From NCBI GenBank assembly GCA_001692895.1, contig KV748185.1, positions 2,170,001 through 2,234,000 on the forward strand: DNA of 64,000 nt, read 5' to 3'. Every line of letters starts with the position of its first letter. Within the stretch, counting starts at the first letter, position 1. Below the pieces are notes generated by a model. The model was not told the DNA's origin. It searched no databases and saw only the letters and a program-made list of their open reading frames with translations. Source of the DNA: Cenococcum geophilum 1.58. Its lineage: Eukaryota; Ascomycota; Dothideomycetes; Gloniales; Gloniaceae. The translations under genes were made by a program, and so were the position numbers. Of the stretch, positions 59,101 through 64,000 are shown in pieces.

Positions 59101-61662
59101 AAGTACTACTTTATTGCTTTTAGCTTATCCATTAATTAATAATAGAGGGGGCTATAGCCTAGCGAGTTATTAGCCTCTAATTAAATCTTATAATTGTATA
59201 TCTAGTAGGGGGGTAACTTATCTAAAGCCGCCTTTAAGAATGTATTCTTATAGCCTGTATAAATGGTAGGAAGGAGGTATTTAACTAGTTCCTTGTCGGT
59301 TTCCTTATCTAGCCTTTCCTCTCTATTATTAATAATTCGGTTAATTTTATATAGGCTTATTATAAAGACCTTATTGTCCTTTTAGTATATATTAAAGTGG
59401 AACGCTATAGCGCTAATTGCGGTAATATCTATGGTAGGGGGGTTACCTAATAATAGGGGCGTATATGACTTTAGGGACTTCTAGGGTACTAGCGTTATCG
59501 TTACTCCTTTTAGCTCCTGTTGTATCTTTTGGAGGTTATCCCTTATATCCTATTAATACGTTCTTTTCTATAACGGTTAGATCTATGCGATTTAGACGTC
59601 ATCTATATTATTATCTATCCCGCTTTTATATGTAGAGTTCTCTTTAAACATAGCGCTTTAGAAGAGTATCTTTGTTAATATAGAGTTCTTTTTAGCTTTA
59701 TAGTGGGCGTCCTTTTAGGCAAAGGCTAGGTTATGGGCCCGGATATTCTGCTAGTAGGTAGGGTTAGCCCTTATAGCTAGTGTTTTGCGGTTGGTTTGGA
59801 TCTCCCTAATAAAGGAGGGCAACCTTAGTCTATCCTTTGGCTAGATAAACCGTCTTTTTTGTATATTTAACTAAATATCAAAATAGGATATCTATTTTCG
59901 TCTAAGGATTATATTGTGGGACCCTAGGTCTAGGATGCAAAAGGGGATACTATATTAGCGTTATCCGTTAAAAGCGATATATAACTTTAAGACGTAGGTA
60001 ACGGGCTAACCGGCTTAGCTGTTATAGCCCTTTACCTAAATAGGCTTCTCTAGTTAAATAGCTTCTGCATTTAAAAACTTGGCAATATTATTTATATAGG
60101 TAGTATTTATAAAGGCGAAGCTATTTGCTCTAGTATTAATAAGGGCGGTTATATTAACTCTATATCTATTTTAAGATACTATATATAGAACCGTAAAATA
60201 CTTTCCACCTATTAACTAACTAAGATTAATCTCTTTAAGATTAATAGGGTACCCTAGGGGGGAGTCTTTCCCTAGGGTTCTTCTTTTCCTAACTTATCGG
60301 ATATTTCTCCTTCCTCTATCTCCTTAATATCGCCTATATCCTTTAGCTCCAGGCAGGATAAGATAAAGTAACCTTACTTATCGCAGTTAAAGTATATAGC
60401 CGAGGTAGGGTTAATTGGAGTATTACGGCAAATACTAGTTAATGGCGTAGTATATAGCTAGTTGGGCGAGGCTCGCCGGTACGTAGTTATAACCGCCTTT
60501 AGTATAAGAGTAGTTATAACTTGTCTTCCTACTCTAGCTTCTATAGGTATAGCTAGCGAGTTCTAATTATTATGGAGTTGCTTCTACTAATTAGGGCGGG
60601 CGTTAATCCGCTTTAGTTTTAAGTCTAATAATAGGCAATAAGCTATAAGTCTTTTATAGGTTAGTAGGTTATTTAAGGTTATAGCGATCTTTTCTTATAG
60701 CTGGATAGTTAGCTTATCGTATAGGTCTAATTAGTAGTTCTTAAGGGGAACCTGGCCTTCTTCTATAAGGTATAGAAATTAAGTCTAGAATTTGGTAAAG
60801 GGTTAGTTTAGTTTTATTATTAGGTAATTATAGTTATAACGGGCATCCCGTACTTTATTTAGGTTAATATAAATAGCTGCTAGGTGCTATATTATCTTAT
60901 TAATAGATATAAATTAGATAGGGAAGTCGTCCTTAAACTTGGCTTAAAGGTGCCGTTAGGCGTCCCTAGTGGTTTAACTAAAGAGGTAGAGCATTTTGGC
61001 TTCTTTAAAAAGGAAATAGTTATAGTTAACGCGGAGCTTTTTTTATACTTAAATCCTCTAATTCTTAAAGGTAGGGTCTATCCCGTTAGATAGTAGTAGG
61101 GGGTTAAGAAGCTTAACGGACTTTAATTGCTTTGTTATTATATCTATATTCCCTAGTATATCGCATTTAGTAGAGTAAATAGGTCGGCTAGGGCTTTAAG
61201 AAGGGAAAGCCGGGCTATTTTATAGGGCCGTAAGGCTTTCTAGGATCTCTTATAGGGTCTCTTATATATTTCTCGCTTTAAGACGATTGGCTTCCTAGCT
61301 AGCTATAAGGGCGCGAATCTGCTCGCGTATATCTATAATATTATTATTATCTTTAATTTCTAATCCCAATTGGATTTTAGGTTCCTCTTAGGTAGAGGCA
61401 GCTCTCTTAGATAAGCTTGCTTTAGGTACTATTGTTAGCTTCCTAAGGTTCGTCGGTATTATACGCTTTAGTTTTAATTCCGGAGGTATAGGTCTAGTCT
61501 TATCTGGCTTATAAGGTGGGATATTATCTAGGCCTTCCTAGGTAATGTAGAGTTGTTTTGGTATCTAAGTATAGCGTGTCAATACGTTATTGCAGACGAA
61601 GTTTCTTTAGGGTAGGATATTATTAAGGCCTTCCCAGGTAAGGTAGGGAGAGCTTAGTATAA

Positions 61663-61873
61663 TGTCACGGCTTAAACAAATGCCTCTAAACTGAAGCTTA
61701 AACAAATGCTGTATTATAAAGATACTAAGCTAAAGAGAAGGAAAAGGGGTCGCTAGGACCGATGTAAATAAATATATAGGGTGGGCCGCCAAGGCGCTAG
61801 CTTTAGGCGGGCTAATCGCAGGTTGGTAGAATATGGCAAAATTTGGCAGGTAACGTGCGATAGCGCCGTTACA
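61663..61873 (-). repeat. 5' LTR of Gypsy VI
   Basis: 211 bp, starting tgtcacggc and ending cgccgttaca, differing from the partner by transitions. Confidence 0.92.
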
Positions 61874-63400
61874 CTCTATATGGTCGCAATATTTATTTTA
61901 TTTTATAGGTCAATACTAACACTAATTAGTTAATTTAGAATAACCAAATATAATAGAATTCCCTTTTTATGGCTATAAGTCGCTTCCTAAATTGCAGGAA
62001 ACGCGTTAAGCATTTCTGTAATAAGTATATAATAGCTACCTTAAAGCCCCTTACTAAGGATAATATACTTTAACCCCACCACTGGAACGAGCTTAAATAC
62101 TTATATAATTACTTAGAACCCTTTTATAAGGCTACCCTTATAGTAGAAGGGAATGCGATAAATCTTGCAGACCAATTTTAAATACTCAATTGGCTCCTAA
62201 ATAAGCTTAACACTACAAGGCAGAAGTTCTTAGAGATTTTAGCTAAGAAGCAGAAGCTCCGGCAGAGCCGCTATAAGGCGTAAAGCTATAAATATCTTGC
62301 AGGCTGCGCAGAAGCTATATAGTAGAAATGTGAGAAGTACTTTAAGAAGGCAGATGTCACTGGAGCGTACTATGTAGTAATTATACTAAATCCAACACTT
62401 AAGATAAAGTAGTTTAAGCAGTAATAGGGGAGCTTAGATAAGAAGAAGAAGTGGATTTTAATAGTTAAGGCTTTAATTATAGAGCTCTGGCTTAAATATA
62501 AAGACAAATATTTAGTAAGGTCCTTAAATCTACCTTATTTAAACTCTCTACCGCGGCAGCTAAATTAAGAGAAGATATATACCTCTGCTTAAGCTTATAA
62601 GCGCCTTAAAGTCTTTTACCAAGATTAATTAACTCCGCTTAGAAAAGATAATCTTACAGCCTACCTTAAAACTAATTGCGAGCCTATCAGCGACAATAAA
62701 TACTTTGACGTTTTACAATACTAGTTAAATCGCCTTAAGAGCCAGCCTAATTTAGCTCGCTTTGCCCTTAATATTCTGGCGGTGCCTCCTATATTAGATA
62801 AATGCGAGAGGCTATTTAGCAGCTGTAAGATTCTACTTAAGGATTATTGTTCTTAATTGCGGATGGATATAGTTAAGGCAAATAAGTGTTTTTGGCACTC
62901 GTATAGTCGTCCGCAGAAAGGTATATTTGATAATTAAGTAGTTAGAGAGGTAGAAGAAGAGCCTACAACTCCTTTAATCTTACCCTTATAAGCTTCCGCG
63001 GCTCGCAAGGCTGCGAAAGCTCTTACTCTACTACCTACTAAACCTAAGGACGCTTAGGGCTTTGGCTTTGAGGAGGAGTTTAATATAATTAAGGAAGAAG
63101 AGATTAGCTCTAAGGAAGAGCCTACACCCGGCGATGGGGTGGTGGTTATTAATAACGATGAGATTATAGAGGAAGGTAATAAGGAAACTGATGAGCAAAT
63201 CTAACGATCTTTTTTAGTAAGTTTAAACGCCTCCTACCCCTAAATACAACACCAAAGTCGTGCCAAGACTTACTATAAATAGTATATATCTATACTGGAG
63301 CTCTGTGGCGCTCCTGGAGCCAAATCGTCTTTTTGGTGGATGGAGTGGATTTGACCTCGGATCTACGCCACTCCAGTCCAAATAGATCACTGGTGTGGCC

Positions 63401-64000
63401 AACAGGCAGCGTCGCTAGCAGCGTCGCTGGCAGCTCGCTGCTGATATAAGTAGTCAGTTAGCGTACATAGTTACAATAGTTAGTTAGCGTACTTTTATGC
63501 AGCGCGCTAACAGCTCGCTGCTTAAGTGGTAAGGAAGGACCAATTTGGTAGTATTTTGAAGCTTTTTATAGAAGTTGAGGATCTTCGGATCTCCGGTTAA
63601 AATTCGGGTGAGAAACCCTGGGATATTTATACTAAATTATATGGTTTTCTCCAAATTCCCCGTCGCGTCTATACACACGTTTTGTCCACTAAATGTTAAC
63701 CTTTATCACAACAGGAAAATGCAACGGACTTTACATTTTACCTACTAGCAATATAACAGAGCTTTTTCCTCTACTCCTTCCTTATCCAATTCTTAATCTA
63801 CGCGTCTATTAAGCTCTTTAGCAGCTCGTAGACCTCGTAGATCTACTACTTCTACTCCCCTTATAATTAAAGACATATCTAAACCAAATAAGCAGAATAA
63901 CTCTATATCGCGAGAACCTCTACTAGCTGGCCAGAACTACGGCTGTATATTCCTAATTAACTAAAAGAACCTTTTTCTAGGCAAGTATGGCAAGCTTACT
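63401..64000. other. Unassigned right edge
   Basis: It contains GCAGCGTCGCT/AGCTCGCTGC reiterations (63407-63530), then AT-rich sequence with normal CA/TG content. From ATG 63719 the plus strand reads MQRTLHFTY and a Ser/Arg/Lys-rich stretch with two or three TAA/TAG codons, running off the window. This may be the N-terminus of another element protein. I do not recognise it. Confidence 0.3.

Larger units (their letters stand above)
55686..61873 (-). mobile_element. Gypsy LTR retrotransposon fossil (Gypsy VI), uninterrupted, inserted in hAT II
   Basis: The 211-bp LTRs (55686-55896, 61663-61873) are flanked by the duplication ctcta (55681-55685, 61874-61878). The complement of a polypurine tract (CCCCCCTCTC) follows the left LTR. 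On the minus strand: gag about 61550-60250 with a zinc-knuckle region near 60370, protease about 60200-59900, RT about 59150-58450 (YLDD box still readable near 58700), RNase H about 58300-57900, integrase about 57800-56900 and a C-terminal region to about 56250. It is the only full-length Gypsy here without a guest. It is broken with dozens of RIP-type breaks and younger than hAT II. Confidence 0.93.
54314..63204 (+). pseudogene. hAT II transposase, interrupted and RIP-broken
   Basis: ATG 54314 gives MERFFPIRAAAPTNNVILIP, typical of fungal hAT transposases. A BED-like DNA-binding region and the first catalytic half follow to about 55600. After Gypsy VI the frame resumes (about 61920) with the helical insertion domain (HHWNELKYLYNYLEPFYKAT). 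The conserved C-terminal dimerisation domain follows near 62730-62910, readable as LARFALNILAVPPILDKCER, then LFSSCKILLKDY. It ends in an acidic tail at TAA 63202-63204. About twenty or more Gln codons are stops, and at least one frame change is needed. The role was cut-and-paste transposition with 8-bp target duplication. It is not functional. Confidence 0.85.
53968..63392 (+). mobile_element. hAT transposon (hAT II), split by Gypsy VI
   Basis: The TIRs of about 22 bp begin CAGTGATCTATTTGGACTGG at left and match the right end inverted. An 8-bp duplication, gtgtggcc, flanks it (53960-53967, 63393-63400). GGAGCCGATTTGG-like motifs repeat next to both ends (53991-54030; inverted at 63312-63330), likely transposase-binding sites. 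Own length without Gypsy VI is about 3.2 kb, normal for hAT. One plus-strand transposase gene fills it in two parts. Confidence 0.92.

Noticed and set aside
1-64000. An alternative genetic code reading TAA/TAG as glutamine
   Set aside because: Almost all stops fall at Gln codons, but CA/TG loss appears on both strands, in LTRs and non-coding parts, and acidic codons also became Asn/Lys. RIP explains all of it; nearly RIP-free elements show ordinary Gln codons.
1-64000. Host genes, tRNA, rRNA or centromere
   Set aside because: Every stretch examined is assigned to elements or their LTRs, or left unassigned. No cloverleaf, rRNA or satellite signal was noticed.

Overview
The window is a gene-poor, AT-rich block of a filamentous ascomycete genome (Pezizomycotina) built almost wholly of mobile elements. 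I see no intact host gene, tRNA or rRNA. Nearly every former reading frame carries TAA/TAG where the family has Gln (CAA/CAG), and acidic residues turned to Asn/Lys. CA/TG dinucleotides look depleted and TA enriched on both strands. This is the signature of repeat-induced point mutation (RIP, CpA to TpA). The element mix (Copia, Gypsy, Tad-like LINE, Fot1/pogo, Tc1, hAT) also fits such a fungus. All composition statements are by eye.

Left part (1-22240). The 3' three quarters of a Copia element (1-5456, +) is cut by an ORF1-only LINE (216-2361, 14-bp target duplication). A complete Gypsy fossil follows (5495-14558, -, duplication ggggt). It holds two solo LTRs and a 687-bp element with long terminal inverted repeats (TIRs). 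Next is a diverged LTR relic (14566-14854 plus 21997-22240), split by a TA-flanked TIR element (14855-21996) that was itself invaded by a second Copia fossil (14922-20923, -, duplication gttat).

Right part (22241-54000). One LTR element of a gag-only-looking family (called Va, -) was invaded by a small hAT derivative (24915-25783) and by a Fot1/pogo transposon whose ends now lie 26.7 kb apart (26230-52885). The pogo element took in another pogo-like element (26656-28609), a Gypsy fossil (29084-51493) and a solo LTR (51832-52019). That Gypsy took in a second Gypsy (31455-45029) and a two-gene Tc1-like transposon (45588-48455). The second Gypsy took in a second copy of the Va family (called V, 36939-43383), and a 137-bp MITE sits in one of its LTRs. 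The main chain is five insertions deep. Because V lies inside Va, it preserves the empty target sites for two of the insertions in Va.

Far right (53968-64000). A full-length hAT transposon (53968-63392, 8-bp duplication gtgtggcc) is split by a Gypsy fossil (55686-61873, duplication ctcta). The last 600 bp are unassigned.

The most unusual items are a roughly 539-codon second reading frame, of no family I recognise, convergent with the transposase of the Tc1-like element, and two dyad-symmetric modules that recur in Copia, Gypsy and V elements sharing nothing else obvious. Clusters of ambiguous bases (about 699-734, 5912-5991, 25074-25392, 32459-32531) mark uncertain consensus.
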